64,000 nucleotides of DNA from Zhenpiania hominis (GTDB lineage Bacteria; Bacillota; Clostridia; Peptostreptococcales; Anaerovoracaceae), in the NCBI RefSeq assembly GCF_014333425.1, contig NZ_JACRYT010000007.1:81982-145981 (forward strand). Reading direction: 5' to 3'. A model generated the notes under the pieces. That model saw only the letters and a program-made list of their open reading frames with translations. It did no database searches and was not told where the DNA came from. A program made the position numbers and the translations under genes. Below, piece by piece: positions 34,165 to 43,098 of this stretch. Position 1 is the first letter of the stretch. The number at the start of each line of letters is the position of its first letter.

Positions 34165-34199
34165 GCCTACTTGTAGGCGACCCCTGACAGGCATACAAT
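34165..34199 (+). promoter_or_regulatory. promoter with overlapping HxlR-like operator
   Basis: GCCTAC-TT-GTAGGC (34165-34178) is a perfect palindrome of the kind bound by HxlR-family regulators. Its right arm overlaps a -35 box TTGTAG (34171-34176), and a -10 box TACAAT (34194-34199) lies 17 nt further on. GGGAGGT and the ATG at 34225 follow. Confidence 0.6.
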
Positions 34200-34224
34200 A
34201 AAACAAAAAACGGGAGGTATTATT

Positions 34225-35085
34225 ATGAATCGCGCGGAATTTCATGTTGCGGACAGCTGCATCGGCTGCGGAAAATGTGTACTGGTATGCCCTGGAGGGG
34301 TTCTGAGCCTGGGAGAAGATCATAAGCCCAGGATCAAAGACTTCTCAGAATTCGGATGGATTGGGCACGGCTGCTGGCGGTGCGAGCATTGCCTGGCGGT
34401 ATGCCCCCAGGGAGCGATTCGGATTTTGGGGCACAAGCCGGAAGACAGCCTGCCGCCAGTTTCCCCGGATAGCGCCGCTCCTTTTATGGATGCTCTGATC
34501 GCCGTCCGGCACTCACACCGGAGGTATCTTGATCGCAATGTAGAGAAAGACATCATTGATGATATGGTCGCGCGTTTGGGGAATGCCCCCAACGGCAGCA
34601 ACAAACAGCAGGTGGAATTTACTTTAATTGATGATAAAGAGCAGATGAAAATTTTTCGCAGCACCGCTTATAACCGGATGACGGAGCTGGCGGAGCAGGG
34701 TGTTTACCCGGAAGGATTTGAAGGAATTTATTATGAAGATATGAAAAACTGGGAAAAAACAGTACGTCCGGATATGCTCCTGTGCGGCGTTCCCCACGCT
34801 CTCATTCCTCACGCGCCCATCGGCAGCGGCGAGTATCGGGCCGACGTTCTTGTCGCGGGCACTTATTTTGAACTGCTTTGCGCTTCCCGGGGGCTTGGCA
34901 GCGTCATGCTAACCTTCCCCCTCAACGCGTTGAAACAAATGCCGGAAATCAAAAGCATGCTGGGGATTCCGGAAGATCATTACATCGGCATGATCATCGG
35001 CTTTGGATACCCGGAAATTGAATACGCCCGCGGCACGCAAAGACAGATCCCGCCGGAACGGGTTCATCGCCTTACCTTTAAATAA
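34225..35085 (+). CDS. ferredoxin-nitroreductase fusion
   Basis: The 286-residue protein has an N-terminal ferredoxin domain (about 1-70) with two [4Fe-4S] motifs, CIGCGKCVLVCP and CWRCEHCLAVCP, and a C-terminal FMN nitroreductase domain (about 85-285) that begins AVRHSHRRYLDRNVEKD. It should pass electrons from ferredoxin-type donors to an FMN and on to a nitro or quinone substrate in the cytoplasm. The promoter carries an HxlR-like operator, a common pairing for redox or electrophile sensing. Its 3' end overlaps that of the PPTase gene on the other strand by 22 nt. Confidence 0.92.
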   Translation: MNRAEFHVADSCIGCGKCVLVCPGGVLSLGEDHKPRIKDFSEFGWIGHGCWRCEHCLAVCPQGAIRILGHKPEDSLPPVSPDSAAPFMDALIAVRHSHRRYLDRNVEKDIIDDMVARLGNAPNGSNKQQVEFTLIDDKEQMKIFRSTAYNRMTELAEQGVYPEGFEGIYYEDMKNWEKTVRPDMLLCGVPHALIPHAPIGSGEYRADVLVAGTYFELLCASRGLGSVMLTFPLNALKQMPEIKSMLGIPEDHYIGMIIGFGYPEIEYARGTQRQIPPERVHRLTFK

Positions 35086-35729
35086 GGCTGCCCAATTACA
35101 TTTAACAAGGGAGATATTTCTACCTGACAGCTTGAAATATCTCCCTCGCTGCAGACCGCGAAGCTGTATCCCGAAAATCCCTTTATCTGTTTCAGATAAT
35201 ATCGCTTGTTTTCTATCATACAGCTTCCTTTTACAGTTTCAATCTCCTTCATCATAAAAAGGCCTTTTCCCATGCACTTTATCGCCGCTTCTTTCCGGCA
35301 CCAGCAGTCAAAGAAATATCCGTGGCTATCCGTTGAGCGGCGCATCCGGTCGTACTCTTTTTCTGTCAGAGTTTCCTGTCCTACGCTCCATATGTCCCAA
35401 ACCTGGGACTGCTTCTGAATATCGATCCCCACCGGAACCTTATCCACGGCGCAGACCACCCACTTTCCTGAGTGGGATATGCTGAAAAAGGCGTTTTCTT
35501 TTGAAAGATACGGTCTTCCGTATGGATTGAACTCTATGTGTATTTGTTTCATTCCAAAGTATTTTTCAAGCATGGTCAGCGCCAGGTTATATCCCAGAAC
35601 TGTACGGAGAGAATCCTGCCGGTGTCGGAAGCGGTCTGCCTGCCGCTGTTTTTCTTTTGGGATCTTTCGCAGCAGGCTTTCATATTGTCCGCTGTTCAGT
35701 TCTATCAGTTCTGCCGCATGAATTATCAT
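35064..35729 (-). CDS. Sfp-type 4'-phosphopantetheinyl transferase
   Basis: The 221-residue enzyme attaches phosphopantetheine to carrier-protein serines and is needed to activate the PCP and ACP domains of this operon. Family motifs are PYGRPYL, FSISHSGKWVVCAV, the metal-binding PVGIDIQK and FDCWCRKEAAIKCMGKGL (the usual W.xKEA.xK). It is the last gene of the 24.5-kb operon. Its ATG overlaps the ACP stop by 4 nt. It is long enough for the two-lobe Sfp type rather than the AcpS type. Confidence 0.93.
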   Translation of the reverse strand: MIIHAAELIELNSGQYESLLRKIPKEKQRQADRFRHRQDSLRTVLGYNLALTMLEKYFGMKQIHIEFNPYGRPYLSKENAFFSISHSGKWVVCAVDKVPVGIDIQKQSQVWDIWSVGQETLTEKEYDRMRRSTDSHGYFFDCWCRKEAAIKCMGKGLFMMKEIETVKGSCMIENKRYYLKQIKGFSGYSFAVCSEGDISSCQVEISPLLNVIGQPYLKVRR

Positions 35730-35983
35730 GGGGCGGCGTCTATAGATTGTTTTACATGGTACTTTTGTGTCAGAATGGTAAGAATATCTTCGTATCTGGA
35801 AATATTTTTTGCGTCATTGAGGTCGATTTCAATATCGAATTCATCTTCCAGATCCGCCAGTATGGAGATTACCGAAAGAGAATCCGCTGCCCAGTCTTCC
35901 ACCAGGCGCGCGTCATTGCGAATTTCATTTTCATTCAGGCACAGTTCTTCGCATACGATCTTTCTAACTTTTTCTTCCATCAT
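35726..35983 (-). CDS. stand-alone acyl carrier protein
   Basis: This 85-residue acidic protein has the four-helix carrier fold with the phosphopantetheine serine in WAADSLSVISIL. It is distinct from housekeeping ACP in sequence and sits between the hydrolase and PPTase genes. It may carry the starter unit that NRPS-1 needs, because NRPS-1 begins with a Cy domain and has no upstream carrier of its own. Two ATG codons stand in tandem after AAGGAGGG; either could start it. Confidence 0.9.
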   Translation of the reverse strand: MMEEKVRKIVCEELCLNENEIRNDARLVEDWAADSLSVISILADLEDEFDIEIDLNDAKNISRYEDILTILTQKYHVKQSIDAAP

Positions 35984-35992
35984 TTTCCCTCC

Positions 35993-36934
35993 TTAGGTAT
36001 TTTTTTCGATTTCATTGATAAACGCGTTTACCTTTTGTCTGAAAAGCTGTGGTTCCTCCGCAAAGCAGAAATGCCCGCTGGAATCAAACCCGTACATTTG
36101 AGAGTTTTCCAGGATTCCGTGTATATTCTGCGCCGCCGTCTTGTCTGCCATAGGGACATCGCATTGTCTTCCGTAAAGTACCAGTGCCGGTATCTGCGAT
36201 TTTTCAAGCTTCTCACTGTAATCGTATTTATCTTTCGCGTTGTTTTTCATCATAAGAGCGTAATTAATCTCACAGTGATCCAGAATTCCCACCACGTCCT
36301 TATTGGCGATATATTCGCCGTAAAGTTCCCTTATGTTGGCAGAAAACCACGCGTTGGCATATTTCTGGTTAAAAGGCGGAAATCCGGTCCTTAAATATTC
36401 GTCCGAATACACCGTATTTGTTTTACTTGCCAGGGAGGACACGAAAATAACCCCTTTTACATGTTCTTCGTACTTTGTCATATATTCCATAGCTGTAACG
36501 CCTCCCCCGGAATGAGCCAGAATCAGGATATCTTTATCAGGAGTAATTCTCTTTCTCAGCTCCTCTAAATCCTTCCCATAGTTTTCGTATGTACAGTCAG
36601 ACAAATCCGCTGTATATTCGGATCTGCCCGAACACCTTCCATCAAACAAAACGACGGTCCGCTTCTTCGCCAGAAACCGGATATAAGGCTCTATGTATTC
36701 CGATGAAAATCCCGGCCCTCCCGCCAGTATATATATGGGTGTCTCGTCTTTTTTCTTTCCGTACACGTCATACCACATGATATGGCCGTTGATCGCGATG
36801 CTCTTTCCTCCCCGCGACGTATCGCAGTCCTTTTCCGCGCCCCGAGGGGGAAACATGGAAAACATCAAAAGGAAACAAAGGATTGCCAGGGCAGCCAGAC
36901 CTCCGATTGCAAAATATCTTTTTCTGAATCTCAT
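35993..36934 (-). CDS. membrane-anchored alpha/beta hydrolase
   Basis: The 313-residue protein has an N-terminal signal anchor (about 8-29) and an alpha/beta hydrolase domain like the proline-iminopeptidase (S33) group. The oxyanion motif is AGGPG, the nucleophile serine is in LAHSGGGVTAME (AHSGG in place of GHSGG), the acid is in YGRQCDVPM and the histidine in SSGHFCFAEE. It should act outside the membrane. In an NRPS operon it may cut a protecting group from the exported product or detoxify it; that is inference. The stop codon overlaps the ACP ribosome site. Confidence 0.85.
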   Translation of the reverse strand: MRFRKRYFAIGGLAALAILCFLLMFSMFPPRGAEKDCDTSRGGKSIAINGHIMWYDVYGKKKDETPIYILAGGPGFSSEYIEPYIRFLAKKRTVVLFDGRCSGRSEYTADLSDCTYENYGKDLEELRKRITPDKDILILAHSGGGVTAMEYMTKYEEHVKGVIFVSSLASKTNTVYSDEYLRTGFPPFNQKYANAWFSANIRELYGEYIANKDVVGILDHCEINYALMMKNNAKDKYDYSEKLEKSQIPALVLYGRQCDVPMADKTAAQNIHGILENSQMYGFDSSGHFCFAEEPQLFRQKVNAFINEIEKNT

Positions 36935-36945
36935 GGCCGCTCCTG

Positions 36946-37752
36946 TCAGACAAAGCGGAACACCGCAATGCGGTTGCTCAAATTTTTGATAAAGGAAATC
37001 TTTGATAACAGTTTGTAAATGCCCATCTTCAGATACATTTTATCTGCCAGATTCGTTTCCTCGATAAATTTAAGATTGGCATTCAGGTTTTCTACATCTC
37101 TGCCGCTTGAAACGCCCCATTGAAAGACTGCCCCTGTTTTGCTTACCGCGTCGGCCATATCCGTTTTTTTCACGATTTTTTCCGAAAGAAGTTCGAGAAC
37201 AAGGGTGGCATTTGGAAATTGCTGCTGCATCATATGGATGACGCGCTTCACATCCTTTTCTTCAAAGTACATCAGTAATCCTTCCATAATAATGAGAACC
37301 GGCCCTTCTCCCGCGTCCACCTCTGAAGTCCAGCGCGGATCCAGCGCGTCGCAGCTTATGGAAATTTTGTTTTTATGATGGGGGATAAGTTTTTCCCTTA
37401 CCTCTATCACCTCTGGAAGATCCACATCATACCACGTTATTTTTTCATTGTTTACTCTGAAAAATCGTGTATCAAGCCCCGCGCCTACGTTGATACAGAC
37501 GGCCTCCGGATTTTTTTCTATGAATCCCCTGATGTATCCGTCCAGAATAACGGTTCGCACGACAACACCGGTTTCGCTTTTCCAATCGCCTTTCTCCGTG
37601 GGAAAAATGTCTTTAATTTTTTCATACATTTCCACGGCGTATCTGTCGCTGATGATTCCATCTTCCCGCAAAGTCTCACGCGCTCTGGCCATCATCGTGA
37701 TAAACATCGTTCGCTCCACACTTCCCAGTTTTAAATCTTCCTTACTGATCAT
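36946..37752 (-). CDS. SAM-dependent O-methyltransferase, LCMT/PPM family
   Basis: The 268-residue protein matches the leucine carboxyl methyltransferase-like family found in polyketide and NRPS clusters. Visible are the SAM site INVGAGLDTRFFRV, the WYDVDLPEVIEVREKLI acidic loop and MEGLLMYFEEKDVKRVI, all diagnostic of the group. It probably methylates a hydroxyl or carboxyl of the product after or during assembly. The ATG follows AGGAGGGTGAA directly after the reductase gene. Confidence 0.87.
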   Translation of the reverse strand: MISKEDLKLGSVERTMFITMMARARETLREDGIISDRYAVEMYEKIKDIFPTEKGDWKSETGVVVRTVILDGYIRGFIEKNPEAVCINVGAGLDTRFFRVNNEKITWYDVDLPEVIEVREKLIPHHKNKISISCDALDPRWTSEVDAGEGPVLIIMEGLLMYFEEKDVKRVIHMMQQQFPNATLVLELLSEKIVKKTDMADAVSKTGAVFQWGVSSGRDVENLNANLKFIEETNLADKMYLKMGIYKLLSKISFIKNLSNRIAVFRFV

Positions 37753-37761
37753 TTCACCCTC

Positions 37762-38877
37762 CTATAGTTCTCCGCTGTCCTGTTCCTCATCTTCATTCTT
37801 ATCCACAGGCAGTGTCACTGTTTTAAAATCTCTCAAAATATTATCCTTTACAAGCGTCTCTATGACTTTTTCCGCATCCAGCACTTCACAGGCCCATGAT
37901 ACACCTTCTTTGCATCGATTCTCCAAAAGATGCTCCGCCGCCAGCGCGGAAACGACGCCGCAGAGCCGATAGGCTTCCTCCACCTGGCAAAGGGTTGCTT
38001 TCCTGATTGGTTCTCCATTTTTGATTCCGGTCAGATCATAGAGAATGGAATTGAAAAGCGGCCTGGTGTTGGCGATGGCGTCAAACATGACCATGTATTT
38101 ATCCGTGAGAGCCTCCAGAAAATCTTCCTGATCAATGCGGTCCACACTTTCAAAGAGTGTATCCAGTATGTTCATCGTTTCCATATCCGCGATCGCGTGA
38201 TACCATTTCACCGCTTTTATCCCGCACTGCCCAGCCATCACGATGATTTCATTGCTGATATAGGGCTTTCTGTAAATTTCATCCCGAAATCCAGGCACTC
38301 TGTGTTTTTCTTCCCGGGGGACCTTATGGGATACGATTTTGCCATTTTCGTAGCAGGCATTTGCGTAACCCGAGTCTATGAAGCAGCTGCACAGCAGATC
38401 CATGAGGCTTGCTCTGCTGATTCGCTGTCTGCTACCAAAGTAGCACTCTGCCAGCTCCACTTCATCGAAATCCCTGACCAGCCGATAAGGGATCAGGCCG
38501 GAAAGTCCCGCCTCAAGACCTGATCCTATTACAAAGGAATTGCTGGTATCTTTAAAAAGATCCGTTTCCCGTTCAATGTAAATACTTTCTCCCGATGTGT
38601 CGACATAATCAATGTTGTTTGCCGCCGCGCATTCCGCGACCCTCAGCTTTATTTTGGAGGAAGGGCCCGCGGAATTTATCACAAGATCACATTGCCGGCA
38701 AAAGCGGTCAAGGGATTCGGGATCGAAAATATCGGTTTTTATCCATTTTACGTTCTTATTCTCAAATTCACAGAAGCTCCTTTGGCCTCCAAGAATCGAA
38801 TACTTCTCTGAAAGATGGCGGATCACTTCTTTTCCTACCGCGCCGCCGCATCCTAAAACGCCTACTGTCTTTTTCAT
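37762..38877 (-). CDS. saccharopine dehydrogenase-like reductase
   Basis: The 371-residue protein starts with a Rossmann motif, VGVLGCGGAVGKEVIRHL, and continues with VINSAGPSSKIKLRVAECAAANNIDYVDTSGE, the pattern of saccharopine-dehydrogenase-like enzymes. In this operon the likely task is reduction of a carrier-bound thiazoline to thiazolidine, done in yersiniabactin and pyochelin by an unrelated-looking thiazolinyl imide reductase; this is inference. The C terminus DEEQDSGEL resembles the FDDGEL tail of NRPS-2 and may dock to NRPS-3. The start follows AGGTGA at the end of NRPS-3. Confidence 0.8.
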   Translation of the reverse strand: MKKTVGVLGCGGAVGKEVIRHLSEKYSILGGQRSFCEFENKNVKWIKTDIFDPESLDRFCRQCDLVINSAGPSSKIKLRVAECAAANNIDYVDTSGESIYIERETDLFKDTSNSFVIGSGLEAGLSGLIPYRLVRDFDEVELAECYFGSRQRISRASLMDLLCSCFIDSGYANACYENGKIVSHKVPREEKHRVPGFRDEIYRKPYISNEIIVMAGQCGIKAVKWYHAIADMETMNILDTLFESVDRIDQEDFLEALTDKYMVMFDAIANTRPLFNSILYDLTGIKNGEPIRKATLCQVEEAYRLCGVVSALAAEHLLENRCKEGVSWACEVLDAEKVIETLVKDNILRDFKTVTLPVDKNEDEEQDSGEL

Positions 38878-41800
38878 CTATTCACCTGTTAAAACTTCCA
38901 CTATTTTTTCAACATTCGGAGTTTCCATGCATGTAAAATGGTCTCCATCTATCCAGATTCTTCTGCCTTCTCCCGTAACAGCCTGCCTGGCGTAGTCAAG
39001 GCTTTCCAGATCTCCGGTTACAAAAAATCCGCTCTGGTCGCGGCACAGGAACGCGTCTACCCTGCCATCGTACTTTTCCGGCTCATAGGCCATGAAATCC
39101 GCGAGAATTTTCGCGAACATGAAATAAGAATTTTTAAAGACTCTGTCGTCAAAGCCTCCGGGCAGTTTGCTCTCCACCTGCCGGAAAATGCGATCCAGCC
39201 GCTCTTCCACTGTTTTTTCTTTCAGCTTTTTGCAGCACCTTCGAATCTCTTCCGGCACTTCTTTTCGTACGCACATCTCATCCGACGTGAGGAACCTGCC
39301 GTTTTTCTTTTCAAACTCCCGCATGGTGTCTTTAAACAGTTCATCATCCATATCGTACCCGCACTCTGCCATGTCGGCGCCATACATCTCCCCGAAACCT
39401 TTTTCAAAAAAGATATCGTTATCGAAATGGCCGACAAAACGCTTTGTATCAATCGTCGTGACCCGCAGATTCTCAATTCCCGCGGCCTTCATCAGCCGCC
39501 CTGTCTCGATAGCGACGCCTCCACCGAAGCAATGTCCGATCAGGCTGTAGTTTTTCGCTCCCAGAGAGATCAGATACTCCGCGTTCCTCTTTGCCATGCA
39601 GTCTATGACCTCTCCCGGAGAAATCTTGAGGAAACGGTCCGGATCTCCGCAGTGAAGCCCTACTACCGCGTCGGTTTCGGGGATGGCTTTTTTCAGTTTT
39701 TCAAAGAGCGTCTGATAAATCGGCATCGTAGCCGTACCGTTTACGAAAAAGGCCCATACATTTTCCGGCGTTTTCGTTCCTCTCTGATAGATCATAGCAA
39801 AGTGAGGGCAGTCTTCGGACGGGTTTATGCTGTCGATTGCCGACGCCAGCTTTCTGACCGTATTGTTTTTCAGCAGAAGATTCATAAGATCGTTCCATTC
39901 CACTTCCCGGGCCCTGTCTACTTTGCCGCGGATTTTGGTGATCGCCATGGAGGCGAGAAGAGAATCCCCTCCCAGCTCAAAGAAGCTGTCTGTTACGCCG
40001 GGTATTTCGTCCAGTTCAAGGACTTCTTTCCAGACAGCGGCGATTTCTTCTTCCAGTTTTGTAGCCGGCATATCCTTTGAACCGGATCCTTTTCTTTTTC
40101 TGCCATCCTGCGTTTTGCTTTCCAGCGCGTTCTTGTCGATTCTTCCTTCCCGGTTCAAAGGAAGTTCCGAAGATACGGTGAGTTTGCCCAGTTTTTCTTC
40201 CGACGGAAGTTCTTCGCGGAGCAGATCCCATACCTTGTCCGTCCCCACATCCTTGTACCCGTTCCGGTTATGTACCGCGTAATATTTCAGGTTAAATGCC
40301 GCAAACGGGTCATCCGGCCGGGGATAGGCGTCTGCAAGCTCCAGTCCCGCCGCATCTATCATCGACCTCCATTCCTCATCCGTAAAAAAAATCCTCTTAT
40401 CTTCCCGCCTTGTATCCTCAATGGCTCCGTGGTGAAGCATCCCTTTTGAGGCAAGCAGCGAAGCGGACTCGAAGATGCAGTCAAGGAAGATCATACAGCC
40501 GTTGGGTTTTAGCGCCTGTTTTACTTTTTTCATTGCCTCAAAGCCGTCTATCGCGTTGTGAAACGTGTTCGCGCAGACGATAAAATCAAAACTGCCCATT
40601 CTGAGGCCTTGTTTTTCGCAAGGCTCGTTCAGATCATAGATCCCGTAGTTTACAAAATCATATTGTTTATATTTGGCTTTTGCTTCCTGTAAGAAGTACT
40701 GGGAAATATCCGTAAAATAATATTCCACATCCGGATAGTCTGCCAGAAACGGAATCAGTTCATCGGAGGTTCCCCCTACTCCGGACCCCACCTCCAGAAC
40801 TCTGATTTTTTCCGCTCCTTCCGCAGCCGTTTCTATGGTTTTTAAACATAGCCGGTTCAGCATTTTGGCGGCAAACAGGTCGTGATAAATCTCATGAGCG
40901 GTCTGCGATTCCCCTTTGGGGAACAGGAATTCCACCGGGTTGATCTTTCCTGAAATGCTGTCTGCCAGTTTCTCTGCGGAAGAAAGAAGATAGCTTTCCA
41001 TTCCCTTATATCCCGGGGTTTCTCTGGCAATCCGCTTTGCCTGGTCCATAAGCTTCCGGTAGCGTTCCTCCACATCTGTCATGGCCGCCCGGTATTTTCC
41101 GTTATGTTCTAATATGTAGCCTTCCCGTTTCAGGGCTTTCAGCCACCTTTCCAGGAGATAGCGGTAATCCGGCGCAGCCTGCAGCATAATTTCAAGTTCT
41201 TTTTGAGAATAGATCTCCTTGTCCGATAAAAAGGCGCCCGCCTTTCGAAAGGTTCGCATGATATCAAGAATCGCGACCTCATTGGCAGTCCTGATATCCG
41301 CAAGCATACTGTCCCATTGGACGGAATCGCAGAGCCTTGCCGCTTCTCCCCGGTTCCGCTTTTTGATTTTCCGGTCACGCTCCGCGAAGTAATGGGGGTT
41401 TTCCTCTTTCTCCGGCAAAATATAAATATCCGCTTTTTCCCCGCTTATGACCGCGGCGTCTTCCGCTGCCAGATGTTCTTTTAAAATGTTCTCACATTTT
41501 TCCTCGTCAATCTCCGCGTATTTCAGTCTCCATTGTTCTTCGTCTTTCCGGCACTGCCGTAAGATATCTTCATAAAACAGCCGCTGCTTATGAGGAATAT
41601 AATCTTTCGCCGGTTCGCGCCACAGTTCTTCCTTTTGGGAAAGGGCTTCTATCATCTCGCAAAAGCTTTCAAACATAATATCGGCGACGGTTTCATCAAC
41701 TGTCCCTTTTCTCAAAGTCCATATTACCGAAAGATTTCCCGCAGATTCTCCTACCTGGCAGTCTATAAACACCTGGGGAGTCTGGCTCGCTTTGTAGGTG

Positions 41801-43098
41801 ACCTCTATGTCGCTGCTGTCAAGGTTTTCAATGCCAAGGGTGCTGGTGTAGACATAGGGCATGAGGACATCGTATTTTTTTCTCCTGTTCCATTCTCTTA
41901 AAACCTCGATTCCGCTGAACGCCCTATGCTCCATATCCTCCCATAACTGCGTTTGCAGGGTTCTGGCGTTTTCCACGAAACTTTCTGCTTTCTCGCAGGC
42001 AACCTCCAGTATCGTATTGCTTGTGAAATCTCCTACAATGCGGTTGATATCCGGATGATAGTCGGGTCTCATCATAAGTGTCACGTTGATACAAAATCCG
42101 CTGTTTGCGCACCAGGTGTCGAGCACATGGGCGTAGACAGCCATAATCGCGGATGACGGCGTAATCCGGTTTTCACCGGCGTTTCGGGAAAAGGCCTGCC
42201 ACTGCTGGCGTTCAAGACAGAAGGATTTTATCGCAAAATCGGCTCGTTCCCCGGATGTCTGGCGTTCCCCCAGAGGAAGATGAGGCATATCCGGCAAACT
42301 CCCAAGCCTTTTCAGCCAGTAGGCTTTATCCTCTGTTCGTTTCACTCTCATACTCGGCTTGTTTTTCACAGCCTCACCAAACAGAACCACATCCCGGAAG
42401 GTTATGCGGGGAGACTCCTTTTCCGAAACCCTTCCTGTATAAAAATCCATCAGATCCTTTAAAAGGATTCCCATGCTTACGGAGTCCGCAAGCAGCATAT
42501 CCATAGAAAAGTGCACCACACTTTCTTCTCCCGCTGTAGTGACAACAAGTTCATACAAAAAAGGGTCCTCGATATCGTACACTTTCTGTTCCAGCCTTTT
42601 TCTCGTCTTCCATACTTCCTCCTGCAGATTCTCTCCCATCCTTTCCTCTATCTTTGGATAGCGAAAGTCTTTTACGATTCTCTGATAACCGTCTCTGGTA
42701 ACAGCCGCTCGCAGCATCGGATGCCGATGGATTACCTGATGGAACGCCTTCTGCATTCTGTCCCTGTCGCACCTGGGAAGTTTCACCTCCACGTAGGCGT
42801 GGCATCCGATTCCACCGTAATCGTAAAAATCATTTCTTCCCAAAAGATAGGAGGATTGCACTTCCGTAAGGAGAAATGGCTCATATTGATGATCGGCATC
42901 CGGCGTTATAGTCTGCCGTTCCGCTTTGTTAATATAATCGATGATCGTTTCTCTTTTGCTTTTTACTTCATTCTTTAAATCTTCGGTGAAAACGCCTTTT
43001 GGCGCTTTGAATCTGAGCTTCTCACCTTCCACCCACAGGAAAATTCCTTCCTCGCAGCATTTTTCAATTATGTTTGCAATGGCTGTTTCTTCTCTCAT
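38878..43098 (-). CDS. NRPS-3: docking-Cy-MT-PCP-TE, adenylation core missing
   Basis: The 1406-residue terminal synthetase has a TubC-type beta-hairpin docking domain (about 1-55) and a heterocyclization domain (about 70-495) with DMLLAD at 200-205 and TPQVFIDCQVG. A C-methyltransferase (about 600-930) has SAM motif LEVGSGVGG at 768-776, and an A10 remnant (LNREGRIDKNALE) follows. A PCP (serine 1046) and a thioesterase (about 1100-1406) end the chain; the TE nucleophile is cysteine, GHCFGG. No adenylation motifs A1-A8 exist, so cysteine must be loaded in trans, as in the last module of HMWP1 of yersiniabactin. The ATG at 43098 overlaps the upstream stop (ATGA); an earlier start lies inside the thioesterase gene. 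Confidence 0.92.
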   Translation of the reverse strand: MREETAIANIIEKCCEEGIFLWVEGEKLRFKAPKGVFTEDLKNEVKSKRETIIDYINKAERQTITPDADHQYEPFLLTEVQSSYLLGRNDFYDYGGIGCHAYVEVKLPRCDRDRMQKAFHQVIHRHPMLRAAVTRDGYQRIVKDFRYPKIEERMGENLQEEVWKTRKRLEQKVYDIEDPFLYELVVTTAGEESVVHFSMDMLLADSVSMGILLKDLMDFYTGRVSEKESPRITFRDVVLFGEAVKNKPSMRVKRTEDKAYWLKRLGSLPDMPHLPLGERQTSGERADFAIKSFCLERQQWQAFSRNAGENRITPSSAIMAVYAHVLDTWCANSGFCINVTLMMRPDYHPDINRIVGDFTSNTILEVACEKAESFVENARTLQTQLWEDMEHRAFSGIEVLREWNRRKKYDVLMPYVYTSTLGIENLDSSDIEVTYKASQTPQVFIDCQVGESAGNLSVIWTLRKGTVDETVADIMFESFCEMIEALSQKEELWREPAKDYIPHKQRLFYEDILRQCRKDEEQWRLKYAEIDEEKCENILKEHLAAEDAAVISGEKADIYILPEKEENPHYFAERDRKIKKRNRGEAARLCDSVQWDSMLADIRTANEVAILDIMRTFRKAGAFLSDKEIYSQKELEIMLQAAPDYRYLLERWLKALKREGYILEHNGKYRAAMTDVEERYRKLMDQAKRIARETPGYKGMESYLLSSAEKLADSISGKINPVEFLFPKGESQTAHEIYHDLFAAKMLNRLCLKTIETAAEGAEKIRVLEVGSGVGGTSDELIPFLADYPDVEYYFTDISQYFLQEAKAKYKQYDFVNYGIYDLNEPCEKQGLRMGSFDFIVCANTFHNAIDGFEAMKKVKQALKPNGCMIFLDCIFESASLLASKGMLHHGAIEDTRREDKRIFFTDEEWRSMIDAAGLELADAYPRPDDPFAAFNLKYYAVHNRNGYKDVGTDKVWDLLREELPSEEKLGKLTVSSELPLNREGRIDKNALESKTQDGRKRKGSGSKDMPATKLEEEIAAVWKEVLELDEIPGVTDSFFELGGDSLLASMAITKIRGKVDRAREVEWNDLMNLLLKNNTVRKLASAIDSINPSEDCPHFAMIYQRGTKTPENVWAFFVNGTATMPIYQTLFEKLKKAIPETDAVVGLHCGDPDRFLKISPGEVIDCMAKRNAEYLISLGAKNYSLIGHCFGGGVAIETGRLMKAAGIENLRVTTIDTKRFVGHFDNDIFFEKGFGEMYGADMAECGYDMDDELFKDTMREFEKKNGRFLTSDEMCVRKEVPEEIRRCCKKLKEKTVEERLDRIFRQVESKLPGGFDDRVFKNSYFMFAKILADFMAYEPEKYDGRVDAFLCRDQSGFFVTGDLESLDYARQAVTGEGRRIWIDGDHFTCMETPNVEKIVEVLTGE

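Noticed and set aside
38938..40080. A 380-codon open frame on the plus strand opposite NRPS-3
   Set aside because: It lies wholly antisense to well-supported PCP and TE domains, has no family motif, and is a by-product of codon use. Other long antisense frames in the NRPS genes were dropped for the same reason.
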